DNA of 64,000 bases from NCBI GenBank assembly GCA_902490405.1, contig CABUDS010000002.1, positions 46,453 to 110,452 of the forward strand, written 5' to 3'. Below, piece by piece: positions 35,007-43,409 of the stretch (positions within the stretch are counted from its first letter, which is position 1; each line of letters opens with the position of its first letter). This DNA comes from an uncultured Collinsella sp. (GTDB taxonomy: Bacteria > Actinomycetota > Coriobacteriia > Coriobacteriales > Coriobacteriaceae). A model generated the notes under the pieces. It saw nothing but the letters and a program-made list of their open reading frames with translations. It was not told the origin of the DNA and ran no database searches. A program made the position numbers and the translations under genes.

Positions 35007-36076
35007 CCGGCCGGCTTGACAGTGAATAGCTCAACCCAATCGACAAATAGCTCTTGCCGCAGGGTATCTTCGGCAGTACGCTCCTGTTTGGTCTTTGGGG
35101 TGTAGGGAAGCCCAGCCTTTTTATGGATGAGCTCGGTTATGTGGTCGAAGCTTTTCTTATCCTTAATCTGGTCATAGGTGATTTGGATGACGTCGTAGCC
35201 CATGCTCGTGAGTGCGGTGGCACGTTCGGCATCGGAGAGGCTCGCGGCTTCGCTGTCGTGGGCTAAGCGGCCTTGACATTCCAGAATGACGCCCATGCTG
35301 TCGGTGGCGCTTTCGATGAGGATATCGGCGTAACAGCAGGTTTTGTTATACAGCGAACGTGCAGCTTCGCTGAGCGGGATGCGCGCGTTATTGGTGATGT
35401 CGATGCCCAAGCCGCCCTCGTCGTGGGGGAGCGAGATGAGTATGGACGTCTGGACTTCGAAGGGCGAGGCGGTCTGCCCCGTCATGTGCTCGGCCGCCCA
35501 ACGCAGTTGTTTGACGCCGCGCAGGCCTGCGGCTTGCTTGGCGAACGCGGCGATATCCGTTGCGGTAAGAAGCGGCGTGCGCTTCCACAAGTTGGTGTCA
35601 TTGCCCTTGGTGTCGTTAACTCGCTCCCAGCCGCAGTTGGGCGGAATGAGCTTAAGCGAAATAGCTTCATCGAGTTGTTGTCGCGTTCGCTCGCAGGGCT
35701 TAAACACTGCAAAGGAGCCGCACATCTCGTAGCAAGCCATGAGTAACTGGCTGCGTGAGACCTGCGTGGCAAGGCTGAGCAGCGTGAACTCCGGTGAAGT
35801 GACATCAAACCCATGCTCAGTCTGCCTAAACGACCCAGGAGGCGGCTCTTGGGTCAGGAGGTGCGATTTAAACAGGCTTCGCGACCCGGATTGTGCCCGA
35901 GTGAATACAAGCCTGTGAAGCGGTGTGTGAAGCAGGTCTTTTACAACTGCATGACTTCCGAGGCCGCAACATCTGCGATCCATATTGCCAAGGCTAATGG
36001 CGGGGTAAAGGCCTAATACCTGCGGCGGGATACGGTGATAGTAAAAAGCGGATTGACCGCATAGCGTCAGGTCCAT
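35003..36076 (-). CDS. Hypothetical protein with endonuclease-like C-terminal domain
   Basis: 357 aa; ATG with a perfect AGGAGG five bases upstream. The N-terminal half (QSAFYYHRIPPQ, then TSPEFTLLSLA) parallels the protein encoded at 9156-10259. The C-terminal half ends in a restriction-like pattern, YADILIESATDSMGVILECQG, then DAERATALTSMGYDVIQITYDQI, close to Vsr/DUF559 nucleases with E-x(n)-E. I infer a lineage-expanded family of nuclease-like accessory proteins. The substrate is unknown. Confidence 0.6.
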   Translation of the reverse strand: MDLTLCGQSAFYYHRIPPQVLGLYPAISLGNMDRRCCGLGSHAVVKDLLHTPLHRLVFTRAQSGSRSLFKSHLLTQEPPPGSFRQTEHGFDVTSPEFTLLSLATQVSRSQLLMACYEMCGSFAVFKPCERTRQQLDEAISLKLIPPNCGWERVNDTKGNDTNLWKRTPLLTATDIAAFAKQAAGLRGVKQLRWAAEHMTGQTASPFEVQTSILISLPHDEGGLGIDITNNARIPLSEAARSLYNKTCCYADILIESATDSMGVILECQGRLAHDSEAASLSDAERATALTSMGYDVIQITYDQIKDKKSFDHITELIHKKAGLPYTPKTKQERTAEDTLRQELFVDWVELFTVKPAG

Positions 36077-36129
36077 GATATCCTCCTGGTCGAAATGTGC
36101 TTTTGGACCGTGCGATGCCAGCGTCAATC

Positions 36130-36253
36130 CGGAAGTATGCGGCAAAATCTGAATCCTATGAGCAGACCTGGCTTTTAAGGCCAGTTTATCAGGCATTTTG
36201 TTGCGAAAAAACAGGGCGTGCTCGGGGGTCTCAGAATTTGCCGCATACTTCCG
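36130..36253. repeat. 124-bp palindrome-ended repeat element
   Basis: A 23-bp inverted repeat with one mismatch bounds the element (36130-36152 and 36231-36253; sequence starts CGGAAGTATGCGGCAAA). The 78-bp inside has no gene. It lies in the promoter region of the minus-strand gene at 35003-36076. A MITE-like element is likely. Confidence 0.8.
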
Positions 36254-36274
36254 AAAACCAGGTCGATCTGGCTC

Positions 36275-36294
36275 CTGCTAAAACGATTTAGCAG
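36275..36294. repeat. Short perfect hairpin
   Basis: An 8-bp stem (36275-36282 with 36287-36294) with an ACGA loop. It sits between the palindromic element and the pyk terminator; the rest of 36295-36430 shows nothing further. Confidence 0.5.
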
Positions 36295-36434
36295 CGTCGG
36301 GTAAGGTGTGGTTTCGCCATCGGGCGAACACTTTTAGCGCTTGGGACTTTATTTTTGGGCCTCGAAAGGTGGATTTCGCGCTTTTGGTAAAGAAATGGGT
36401 GCGTGTTTTGTCGTGTGCCGGCATTGACACAGAA

Positions 36435-36469
36435 AAAGGGCCCGGAAGGCGAAGCCTTCCGGGCCCTTT
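36435..36469. terminator. Terminator of pyk
   Basis: A perfect 16-bp stem (36435-36450 with 36454-36469) with a GAA loop; on the minus strand a T5 run is at its 3' edge. It ends the minus-strand pyk transcript. Confidence 0.9.
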
Positions 36470-36497
36470 GCAATGCAAACATGCTTGCAAGTACGAC

Positions 36498-37958
36498 TTA
36501 ACGCACCTGAGCGACGTAAGCGACGTTGGTCGAGGAGACCTTGTCCTCGAGCTGGACGCTCATGCGGGGATCGCCGGCGGTAGCGACGGTCAAATCGCCA
36601 GCCTCGACGTAGCCGAGCTCCTTAGCGGTCTCGATCGCCTTGACGATCGTGCCGTTGACGGTGCCCTGGGTAATCTCGGCCTGGTGCGGGATAACGCCCC
36701 AGTACATGATCATCTGCTGGACGGCCCACTCGTGGCGGGAGAACGCGCAGATCGGCATGTTGGGGCGGAAGTGCGAGATCAGGCGAGCGGTACGACCGGT
36801 GGTCGTCGGCACGGTGATGCACTTGGCGCCAACGGTGGTGGCCATGTTCACAGCGGACATACCCACAACGTTGTTGACGACGCGGGTGCCGTGAGCGTCG
36901 GCCGGAACCTCGAGCGGAGCGTGGGCCGGGAGGTACTTCTCGGTCTCGAGAGCAATGCTGGCCTGCATCTTAACGGCCTCGACCGGGTACTTACCGGCAG
37001 CGGACTCGCCGGACAGCATAACGGCGTCGGTGCCGTCGTAGATGGCGTTAGCAACGTCGGCAACCTCGGCGCGCGTCGGGCGCGGGTTCTGCTGCATGGA
37101 GTCGAGCATCTGCGTAGCGGTGATAACGGGCTTGTAGGCCGCGTTGCACTTGGCGATGATCTCCTTCTGGATGTGCGGAACGAGCTCGGGCTTGATCTCG
37201 ATACCCAGGTCGCCACGGGCGACCATGATGCCGTCGGAAGCCTCGAGGATCTCGTCGAAGTTCTCGACGCCCAGGGCGCACTCGATCTTCGGGAAGATCG
37301 TCACGTGCTCGCCACCGTTCTCGCGGCAAAGCTTGCGGATGCCGCGGACGGACTCGCCGTCACGGATGAAGGAAGCGGCGATGTAGTCGATGTTCTCGGT
37401 CAGGCCAAAGAGGATGTCCTGACGATCGCGCTCGGTGATGGCGGGCAGCGAAATGTTGACGTTGGGCATGTTGACGCCCTTGCGCTCGCCAATCAGGCCG
37501 TCGTTCTTAACGACGCAGGTCATGTCCTGGCCGCTGACGGACTCGACCTCGAGGGCAACCAGGCCGTCATCGATCAGGATGAGGGAGCCCTTCTCGACCT
37601 CGGAGGGCAGAGCCAGGTAGTCGAGGGAGATGTGCTCAGCGGTGCCGTGGAAATCCTCGGACGTGGGCTGAGCGGTGACGACAATCTTGTCGCCGGTCTT
37701 GACGGCAACCTTCTTGCCATCGACCAGAAGGCCGGTGCGGACCTCGGGGCCCTTGGTGTCGAGCAGGATGCCGACGGGCAGACCGAGCTCCTTGGAAATA
37801 CGACGGACGCGCTCGATGCGACCGTGGTGCTCGTCGTAGGATCCGTGCGAGAAGTTAAAACGGGCGACGTTCATGCCCGCCTTGATCATCTCGCGGATGG
37901 TCTCGTCGCTATCGCAGGCGGGACCCATGGTGCATACAATCTTGGTGCGCTTGTACAT
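36498..37958 (-). CDS. pyk: Pyruvate kinase
   Basis: 486 aa. It makes pyruvate and ATP from phosphoenolpyruvate and ADP. Conserved parts are RTKIVCTMGPA, NVARFNFSHG, LLDTKGPEVRTG, the active-site lysine in IFPKIECALGVEN, VARGDLGIE and the C-terminal domain that in many homologues binds effectors. The B domain (about 70-165) is intact. The ATG is preceded by a GGAGG-like site on the minus strand. Confidence 0.97.
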   Translation of the reverse strand: MYKRTKIVCTMGPACDSDETIREMIKAGMNVARFNFSHGSYDEHHGRIERVRRISKELGLPVGILLDTKGPEVRTGLLVDGKKVAVKTGDKIVVTAQPTSEDFHGTAEHISLDYLALPSEVEKGSLILIDDGLVALEVESVSGQDMTCVVKNDGLIGERKGVNMPNVNISLPAITERDRQDILFGLTENIDYIAASFIRDGESVRGIRKLCRENGGEHVTIFPKIECALGVENFDEILEASDGIMVARGDLGIEIKPELVPHIQKEIIAKCNAAYKPVITATQMLDSMQQNPRPTRAEVADVANAIYDGTDAVMLSGESAAGKYPVEAVKMQASIALETEKYLPAHAPLEVPADAHGTRVVNNVVGMSAVNMATTVGAKCITVPTTTGRTARLISHFRPNMPICAFSRHEWAVQQMIMYWGVIPHQAEITQGTVNGTIVKAIETAKELGYVEAGDLTVATAGDPRMSVQLEDKVSSTNVAYVAQVR

Positions 37959-38400
37959 TCAGACCTCCATCTGACATCGTCTTGCGCTGATAGATAAACC
38001 ATAAGAAATAAAACCGAAATGATTATAACGAAATGCCGACCGAATACCCCAAAAAATCGACCGTATGCCGAAATGGAAGTTCATTTTTTGCGAGAAAAAC
38101 GGTATGTGAAAAATCTTTACCAACCGCTCTAACCGCTGCTATCTGGGCGATATGTCAGTTTGGCGATGTGCCGAAGAAAAAACGTTTTACCAATGTTGAG
38201 CATCACACGGTCTGCACCGTTGCGTGCGGACCATATTTCCAAACCGATTGTTTTGGCTAGACGCGTCGCTTTGGGGTACCATAGCTCCACTATCAACTGC
38301 CGCTCAGCACGGCAGCCTTGATGAGCCCTTGCCCTTCTCCTGGGAATTATGATCGGGCATCAATCTGCTGAGTGGCCCGAATCCCAGGAGGGGACTCTAT
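37959..38400. other. Divergent intergenic region of pyk and the P-type ATPase
   Basis: A TATAAT on the minus strand (38022-38027) is the likely -10 of pyk, 64 bp before its start. The middle (38050-38260) shows no gene I trust. The right end holds the structured leader of the ATPase gene. Confidence 0.6.
38297..38393 (+). promoter_or_regulatory. Structured leader that buries the ATPase ribosome binding site
   Basis: A first hairpin CTGCCG/CGGCAG (about 38297-38315) is followed by a second with stem CTCCTGGGA (38337-38345) against TCCCAGGAG (38382-38390) and an inner CGGGC/GCCCG (38354-38358 with 38375-38379). The ribosome binding site AGGAGGGG (38386-38393) is largely inside the second stem. 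This suggests translation control, possibly by a metal ion; P-type ATPase genes are known targets of the yybP-ykoY manganese riboswitch, but I cannot match that consensus. Confidence 0.55.
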
Positions 38401-41082
38401 ATGCAAAAGGAATACCTGTCCGCCGCGGCGGAGGTGCTCAGCGACCAAGGTGTCGATGAGAACCTCGGCCTGAGCAACGACGAGGCGTCTTCGCGCCTCG
38501 CCAAGACAGGCCCTAACAAGCTCGAGGAAGCTGAGAAGACGCCGCTGTGGAAGCGTTTCTTTGAACAGATGGCTGACCCTATGGTCATCATGCTGATCGT
38601 TGCCGCCGTCATCAGTGCGCTCACGGGCATGGTCAAGGGCGAGCCCGACTTTGCCGATGTTGCCATCATCATGTTCGTCGTTATCGTCAACTCGGTGCTG
38701 GGCGTGGTCCAGGAAGCCAAGAGCGAGGAGGCCCTCGAGGCCCTGCAGGAGATGAGTGCGGCGCAGTCCAAGGTGCTACGCGACGGCAAGCTCGTGCACC
38801 TGCCGAGCGCCGAGCTCGTGCCCGGCGACGTGATCATGCTCGAGGCGGGCGACTCCGTCCCGGCCGACTGCCGCGTGCTCGAGAGCGCCACGATGAAGAT
38901 CGAAGAGGCCGCGCTCACCGGCGAGTCCGTGCCCGTCGAGAAGCATGCCAACGTGATCGAGCTCGCCGCCGGCACCGACGACGTGCCGCTCGGCGACCGT
39001 AAGAACATGTGCTATATGGGCTCCACCGTCGTGTACGGCCGTGGTCGCGCCGTCGTGGTCGGCACCGGCATGAACACCGAGATGGGCAAGATCGCCGGCG
39101 CCCTGGCCGAGGCCAAGGAAGAGCTCACGCCGCTGCAGGTGAAGCTCGCCGAGCTCAGCCGCATCCTCACCATCATGGTGATCGTCATCTGCGTCGTCAT
39201 CTTTGGCGTTGACATCCTCCGCCACGGCGTGGGCAACGTCCTTACCGATCCGACTGCCCTGCTCGACACCTTTATGGTTGCCGTCTCGCTCGCCGTCGCC
39301 GCCATCCCCGAGGGCCTTGTTGCCGTCGTGACCATCGTCCTTTCGCTTGGCGTGACCAAGATGGCCAAGCGCCAGGCGATTATCCGCAAGCTCTCTGCTG
39401 TCGAGACCCTTGGCTGCACACAGACCATCTGCTCCGACAAGACCGGTACCCTTACCCAGAACAAGATGACCGTCGTCAAGCACGAGCTCGCTGCGCCCAA
39501 GGAGAAGTTCCTGGCCGGCATGGCGCTGTGCTCCGATGCTCAGTGGGACGAGGAGCTGGGCGAGGCCGTGGGCGAGCCGACCGAGTGCGCGCTCGTCAAC
39601 GACGCCGGCAAGGCTGGCCTCACCGGCCTGACTGCCGAGCATCCGCGCGTGGGCGAGGCCCCGTTCGACTCGGGCCGCAAGATGATGTCCGTGATCGTCG
39701 AGACCTTGGATGGCGAGTACGAGCAGTACACCAAGGGCGCGCCCGACGTGGTGATCGGCCTGTGCACCCATATCTACGAGGGCGAAAAGGTCGTCCCGCT
39801 GACCGAGGAGCGTCGCGCCGAGCTCGTGGCCGCCAACAAGGCCATGGCCGACGAGGCTCTGCGCGTGCTGGCGCTGGCAAGCCGCACCTACACCGAGGTC
39901 CCGAGCGACTGCAGCCCCGCTGCGCTCGAGCACGACTTGGTCTTCTGCGGCCTGTCCGGCATGATCGACCCGGTCCGCCCCGAGGTCGCCGAAGCCATCC
40001 GCGAGGCCCACGACGCTGGCATTCGCACCGTCATGATCACGGGCGACCACATCGACACCGCCGTGGCCATCGCCAAGCAGCTGGGCATCGTCACCGATCG
40101 CAGCCATGCCATCACCGGTGCCGACCTCGATCGCATGAGCGACGAGGAACTCGACGCGCACATCGAGGACTACGGCGTGTACGCCCGCGTCCAGCCCGAG
40201 CACAAGACACGCATCGTCGAGGCTTGGAAGTCGCGCGACCAGATCGTGGCCATGACGGGCGACGGCGTCAACGACGCCCCGTCCATCAAGCGCGCCGACA
40301 TCGGCGTTGGCATGGGCATCACCGGTACCGATGTCACCAAGAACGTCGCCGACATGGTGCTTGCCGACGACAATTTCGCCACCATCATCGGTGCCTGCGA
40401 AGAGGGCCGTCGCATCTACGACAACATCCGCAAGGTCATCCAGTTCCTGCTTTCGGCCAACCTTGCCGAGGTCTTCTCGGTGTTTATCGCCACGCTCATC
40501 GGCTTTACCATCTTCCAGCCGGTGCAGCTGCTGTGGGTGAACCTGGTTACCGACTGCTTCCCTGCGCTCGCGCTGGGCATGGAGGACGCCGAGGGCGACA
40601 TCATGAAGCGCAAGCCGCGCAACGCCAAGGATGGTGTCTTTGCCGGACATATGGGTCTGGACTGCGTGGTCCAGGGCCTAATCATCACCGTGCTGGTGCT
40701 GGCGAGCTTCTTTGTGGGCGTGTACTTTGACATGGGCTACATCCACATCGCCGATATGATCGCCGGCAATGCCGACGAGGAAGGCGTGATGATGGCGTTC
40801 ATCACGCTCAACATGGTCGAGATTTTCCACTGCTTCAATATGCGCAGCCGTCGTGCGTCGCTGTTCACCATGAAGAAGCAGAACAAGTGGCTGTGGGCTT
40901 CCGCCGCTCTGGCACTGGTGCTGACGGTGATCGTGACCGTGCAGCCGACGCTTGCCGAGATGTTCTTTGGCCCTGTGACGCTTGAGCTCAAGGGCGTTCT
41001 TGCCGCGCTGGGCCTGGCCTTCCTGATCATCCCGTTGATGGAGATCTACAAGGCGATCATGCGCGCGGTGGAGAAAGAGTAA
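38401..41082 (+). CDS. P-type cation ATPase, calcium-transporting type
   Basis: 893 aa. It exports a divalent cation, probably Ca2+, at the cost of ATP. Features in order: cation ATPase N-terminal domain, actuator loop with ALTGESVPVEK, membrane helix 4 site VAAIPEGLVA, phosphorylation site CSDKTGTLTQNK, nucleotide-binding region with KGAPDV, hinge TGDGVNDAPSIKRADIGVGMG and four C-terminal membrane helices. The PEGL site and overall length fit PMCA/SERCA-like bacterial Ca2+ pumps. Manganese transport is an alternative. Its leader is structured. Confidence 0.92.
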   Translation: MQKEYLSAAAEVLSDQGVDENLGLSNDEASSRLAKTGPNKLEEAEKTPLWKRFFEQMADPMVIMLIVAAVISALTGMVKGEPDFADVAIIMFVVIVNSVLGVVQEAKSEEALEALQEMSAAQSKVLRDGKLVHLPSAELVPGDVIMLEAGDSVPADCRVLESATMKIEEAALTGESVPVEKHANVIELAAGTDDVPLGDRKNMCYMGSTVVYGRGRAVVVGTGMNTEMGKIAGALAEAKEELTPLQVKLAELSRILTIMVIVICVVIFGVDILRHGVGNVLTDPTALLDTFMVAVSLAVAAIPEGLVAVVTIVLSLGVTKMAKRQAIIRKLSAVETLGCTQTICSDKTGTLTQNKMTVVKHELAAPKEKFLAGMALCSDAQWDEELGEAVGEPTECALVNDAGKAGLTGLTAEHPRVGEAPFDSGRKMMSVIVETLDGEYEQYTKGAPDVVIGLCTHIYEGEKVVPLTEERRAELVAANKAMADEALRVLALASRTYTEVPSDCSPAALEHDLVFCGLSGMIDPVRPEVAEAIREAHDAGIRTVMITGDHIDTAVAIAKQLGIVTDRSHAITGADLDRMSDEELDAHIEDYGVYARVQPEHKTRIVEAWKSRDQIVAMTGDGVNDAPSIKRADIGVGMGITGTDVTKNVADMVLADDNFATIIGACEEGRRIYDNIRKVIQFLLSANLAEVFSVFIATLIGFTIFQPVQLLWVNLVTDCFPALALGMEDAEGDIMKRKPRNAKDGVFAGHMGLDCVVQGLIITVLVLASFFVGVYFDMGYIHIADMIAGNADEEGVMMAFITLNMVEIFHCFNMRSRRASLFTMKKQNKWLWASAALALVLTVIVTVQPTLAEMFFGPVTLELKGVLAALGLAFLIIPLMEIYKAIMRAVEKE

Positions 41083-41094
41083 CGTACCTGTCCG

Positions 41095-41185
41095 GGCCCG
41101 CCCGCCTGCGGGGTTTCTTCTTCGCTGGTCCTCGCGCTTCGCGCTGCGGGATCACTCAGAAGAAACCCCTCCCGGCGGGCGGGCC
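41095..41185. repeat. 91-bp imperfect palindrome after the P-type ATPase
   Basis: Arms 41095-41121 and 41158-41185 fold on each other with few mismatches, and the loop holds a GCGCTTCGCGC mini-hairpin. It is separate from the true terminator further on. A repeat element of the same general design as the one between pheS and pheT. Confidence 0.65.
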
Positions 41186-41227
41186 TTCGGATAACCTCTC
41201 GGGACCATTGGCTGAGGGAAAGTATGT

Positions 41228-41263
41228 GAGTCGGTCGAGCGTTTGCTCGACCGACTCTTTTTT
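41228..41263 (+). terminator. Terminator upstream of rsgA
   Basis: A perfect 13-bp stem (41228-41240 with 41245-41257), GTTT loop and a T6 run. It ends transcription from the P-type ATPase side. Confidence 0.93.
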
Positions 41264-41312
41264 GTGGGTAAAATACCTGCTCAGTTGTGTGGTTTTGTGC
41301 TGGGAGGCATCT

Positions 41313-42497
41313 GTGGGCAAGGCTAAGGCTAAAGCGAAGAAAAAGACGACGGGGGCGCGGGCTAAGCGCGATCGTCGTCGGAAGCTCGCGACCGAGGCTC
41401 CCGCGTCTGCCGAGGAGCTGCTGGCGAGCGTGCCGGGACTCGACGCGCTGCAGGACGTTCCGGCGTTCGATGACCTGCCGGTCGATGAAGCTCAGCAGGC
41501 TGCCTTTGATGATTTCTGCGCACATGCCGAGGAGCCCGAGCAGATGCAGCTTGGCGCCGTGGTGCGCTTGGATCGTGGGTTTCCGCTGGTGGCGACTGCC
41601 GACGATACCTTCCGCGCCGAGCATGCCGTGGGATTTGCCAAGTCGCGCGGTGGGGACGAGGTCCTGCTGCCTGCCGTGGGCGATCGTGTGGCGGTGCGCC
41701 GCGCTCCCGGGCACGATATGGGCGTGATTGAATGCGTACTGCCGCGCCGTACGAGCTTTGAGCGTTGGCGCGGCCGTGCCCGCGGAGAGCGCCAGGTGCT
41801 CTGCTCCAACGTGGATAGCGTGCTGATCGTGCAGGCGCTCGGCGCCGGCGAGGTGCTGCTCGATCGCGTGGCGCGCTCACTGGTGTTGGCGCTCGATTGC
41901 GATGCCGAGCCGGTGGTGGTGCTCACCAAGGCCGACCGCTGCGATGCCGAGGAGCTCGAGCGCGATCTGGACCGCGTGCGCCGCCTGGTGGGTCCGGACG
42001 TGCGCGTGATCGTGACGTCCTCTGCCGAGGGCCGCGGCCTGGACGAGGTCCGTGCCTGCGTGCCTGCCGGGAGCTGCGCCATGATTCTGGGCGAGTCGGG
42101 TGCCGGCAAGTCGACGCTGCTCAATGCGCTGCTGGGCCACGATACGTTGGCGACCGGCGGTGTGCGCGAACGCGACGACCAGGGCCGTCACACTACCGTC
42201 GCGCGCGTGATGGTGACGCTGCCGGGCGACGCCGGCGTGATCGCCGATGCCCCGGGCCTGCGCAGCCTACCGCTCGTGGGTCACGAGCGGGGTCTGGCGC
42301 GCGCCTTTCCCGAGATTGTCGAGGCATCGCGTGCGTGCCGGTTTGGCGACTGCACGCATACCCACGAACCGGGTTGCGCCGTTCGCGAGGCCGAGGACGC
42401 CGGGCAGATCGACGGCCTGCGCCTGGAAACGTTCCAAAATCTGGCGTCATCCATGCGCGTGAGCGCTCAAATGCTCGATCCCGATGTCCATCTGTAA
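41313..42497 (+). CDS. rsgA: Ribosome small subunit GTPase RsgA
   Basis: 394 aa. It is a late 30S-subunit maturation factor. An OB-fold (about 85-155) is followed by a circularly permuted GTPase: NVDSVLIVQAL, LTKAD (G4), GESGAGKSTLLNALLG (G1) and DAPGLR (G3). The C-terminal zinc site CRFGDCTHTHEPGC is intact. The GTG start has GGGAGG five bases upstream. A lysine-rich 30-residue N-terminal tail may bind RNA. Confidence 0.94.
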   Translation: MGKAKAKAKKKTTGARAKRDRRRKLATEAPASAEELLASVPGLDALQDVPAFDDLPVDEAQQAAFDDFCAHAEEPEQMQLGAVVRLDRGFPLVATADDTFRAEHAVGFAKSRGGDEVLLPAVGDRVAVRRAPGHDMGVIECVLPRRTSFERWRGRARGERQVLCSNVDSVLIVQALGAGEVLLDRVARSLVLALDCDAEPVVVLTKADRCDAEELERDLDRVRRLVGPDVRVIVTSSAEGRGLDEVRACVPAGSCAMILGESGAGKSTLLNALLGHDTLATGGVRERDDQGRHTTVARVMVTLPGDAGVIADAPGLRSLPLVGHERGLARAFPEIVEASRACRFGDCTHTHEPGCAVREAEDAGQIDGLRLETFQNLASSMRVSAQMLDPDVHL

Positions 42498-42514
42498 TTG
42501 AATTTATCTATGAC

Positions 42515-42549
42515 AGCCGTCTCCCAACTGTTCGGGAGACGGCTTTTTT
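42515..42549 (+). terminator. Terminator of rsgA
   Basis: AGCCGTCTCCC (42515-42525) pairs with GGGAGACGGCT (42534-42544), then a T6 run. Confidence 0.92.
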
Positions 42550-42587
42550 GCTGCGGAAAAGCCTCGAAACATGCAGTTTGCTGACGT

Positions 42588-42639
42588 GCTGACCAAAACC
42601 TTGTCACGAGCTTGACGGGCTGTTCAGCTTTTGGTCAGC
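42588..42639. promoter_or_regulatory. Inverted repeat upstream of the Tad operon
   Basis: GCTGACCAAAA (42588-42598) and TTTTGGTCAGC (42629-42639) are perfect inverted repeats 30 bp apart. AGCTTGACGG between them (42609-42618) and the right-hand CAGCTTTTGGTCAG (42625-42638) recur at 9025-9034 and 8990-9003. A likely operator for the operon that starts at 42750. Confidence 0.6.
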
Positions 42640-42749
42640 GATTGGTTTGACATCGAAAACCAAGATTGCGATTGCGCCGCTTTGCACTCTGGCCGCCCAG
42701 ACAATGGTGGTACGGGCATTCGCCCGGCACTGCCATGAGAGGAGCGGCC

Positions 42750-43409
42750 GTGAACAAGAGCAAGCGCATCGCCATCAGTCTGGTCGCGGGCGTGCTCGCT
42801 GCTCTGCTCTGCATGGTTTACGGCTCGTCGATCCGCTCGCAAGCCGAACAGGTCCAGGCTGAGACCTTGGCCAAGTACGGTGGCGATCGCGTCGAGGTAT
42901 GCGTCGCGGCGCGCGATATCGATGTGGGCGAGACCCTCGATGAGACCAATGTCATAACCCAGGAGTGGTTGACGAGTCTGCTGCCGCGTGACGCGGCGAC
43001 CGAGCTACGCCAGGTGCGCGGCGACGTGACGACTTCGCGTATTCCCAAAAACGCCGTGATCTGCAATGTCTACACCAAGGCCGAGAGCCACATGCTCGAG
43101 GTGCCTAAGGGCAAGGTGGCCGTTTCGGTGGCGGTCGATGCCGAGCACTCGGTCGGCGGTGCTGCGGGCGTGGGCAGCTACGTGGACGTGTACGTGCAAA
43201 AAGACGGCGTAACCGATCGGCTGTGCGGTGCGTACGTGATCGATACCAGTGAGGATTCCGGTTCCACGCGCGAGGGCAAGATCGAATGGGTGACGCTGGC
43301 GGCTGACCCCGAAGACGTCAAGGAACTGCTGGGAGCCTCGGGCAAGGGAACGGTCAGCTTGACGATTCCCGCCACGGCGCGCGGCAAAAAGAGCGGAGGC
43401 GACGAGTGA
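42750..43409 (+). CDS. cpaB: Flp pilus assembly protein CpaB
   Basis: 219 aa; GTG with AGGAG upstream. One N-terminal membrane segment (about residues 6-24), then an SAF domain (VCVAARDIDVGETLDETNV) and the RcpC/CpaB domain (GKVAVSVAVDAEHSVGGAAGVGSYVDVYV). In Gram-negatives CpaB sits at the secretin; here, with no secretin gene in the operon, it probably stabilises the machine at the membrane exterior. First gene of the Tad operon, overlapping the next one. Confidence 0.88.
   Translation: MNKSKRIAISLVAGVLAALLCMVYGSSIRSQAEQVQAETLAKYGGDRVEVCVAARDIDVGETLDETNVITQEWLTSLLPRDAATELRQVRGDVTTSRIPKNAVICNVYTKAESHMLEVPKGKVAVSVAVDAEHSVGGAAGVGSYVDVYVQKDGVTDRLCGAYVIDTSEDSGSTREGKIEWVTLAADPEDVKELLGASGKGTVSLTIPATARGKKSGGDE

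Noticed and set aside
36306..37997. 563-codon plus-strand open frame
   Set aside because: Opposite the clear pyruvate kinase gene and across its terminator.
38033..38260. 75-codon open frame between pyk and the ATPase
   Set aside because: No ribosome binding site, it begins within the pyk promoter, and has no recognisable features.
38776..40650. 624-codon minus-strand open frame
   Set aside because: Shadow of the P-type ATPase in GC-rich DNA; composition (Gly, Asp, His, Leu) is typical of reverse frames.
42623..42665. TTGACG/TTTGAC as a sigma-70 promoter for cpaB
   Set aside because: Suitable -35-like boxes exist but no -10 at the right spacing, so I only list the inverted repeat.
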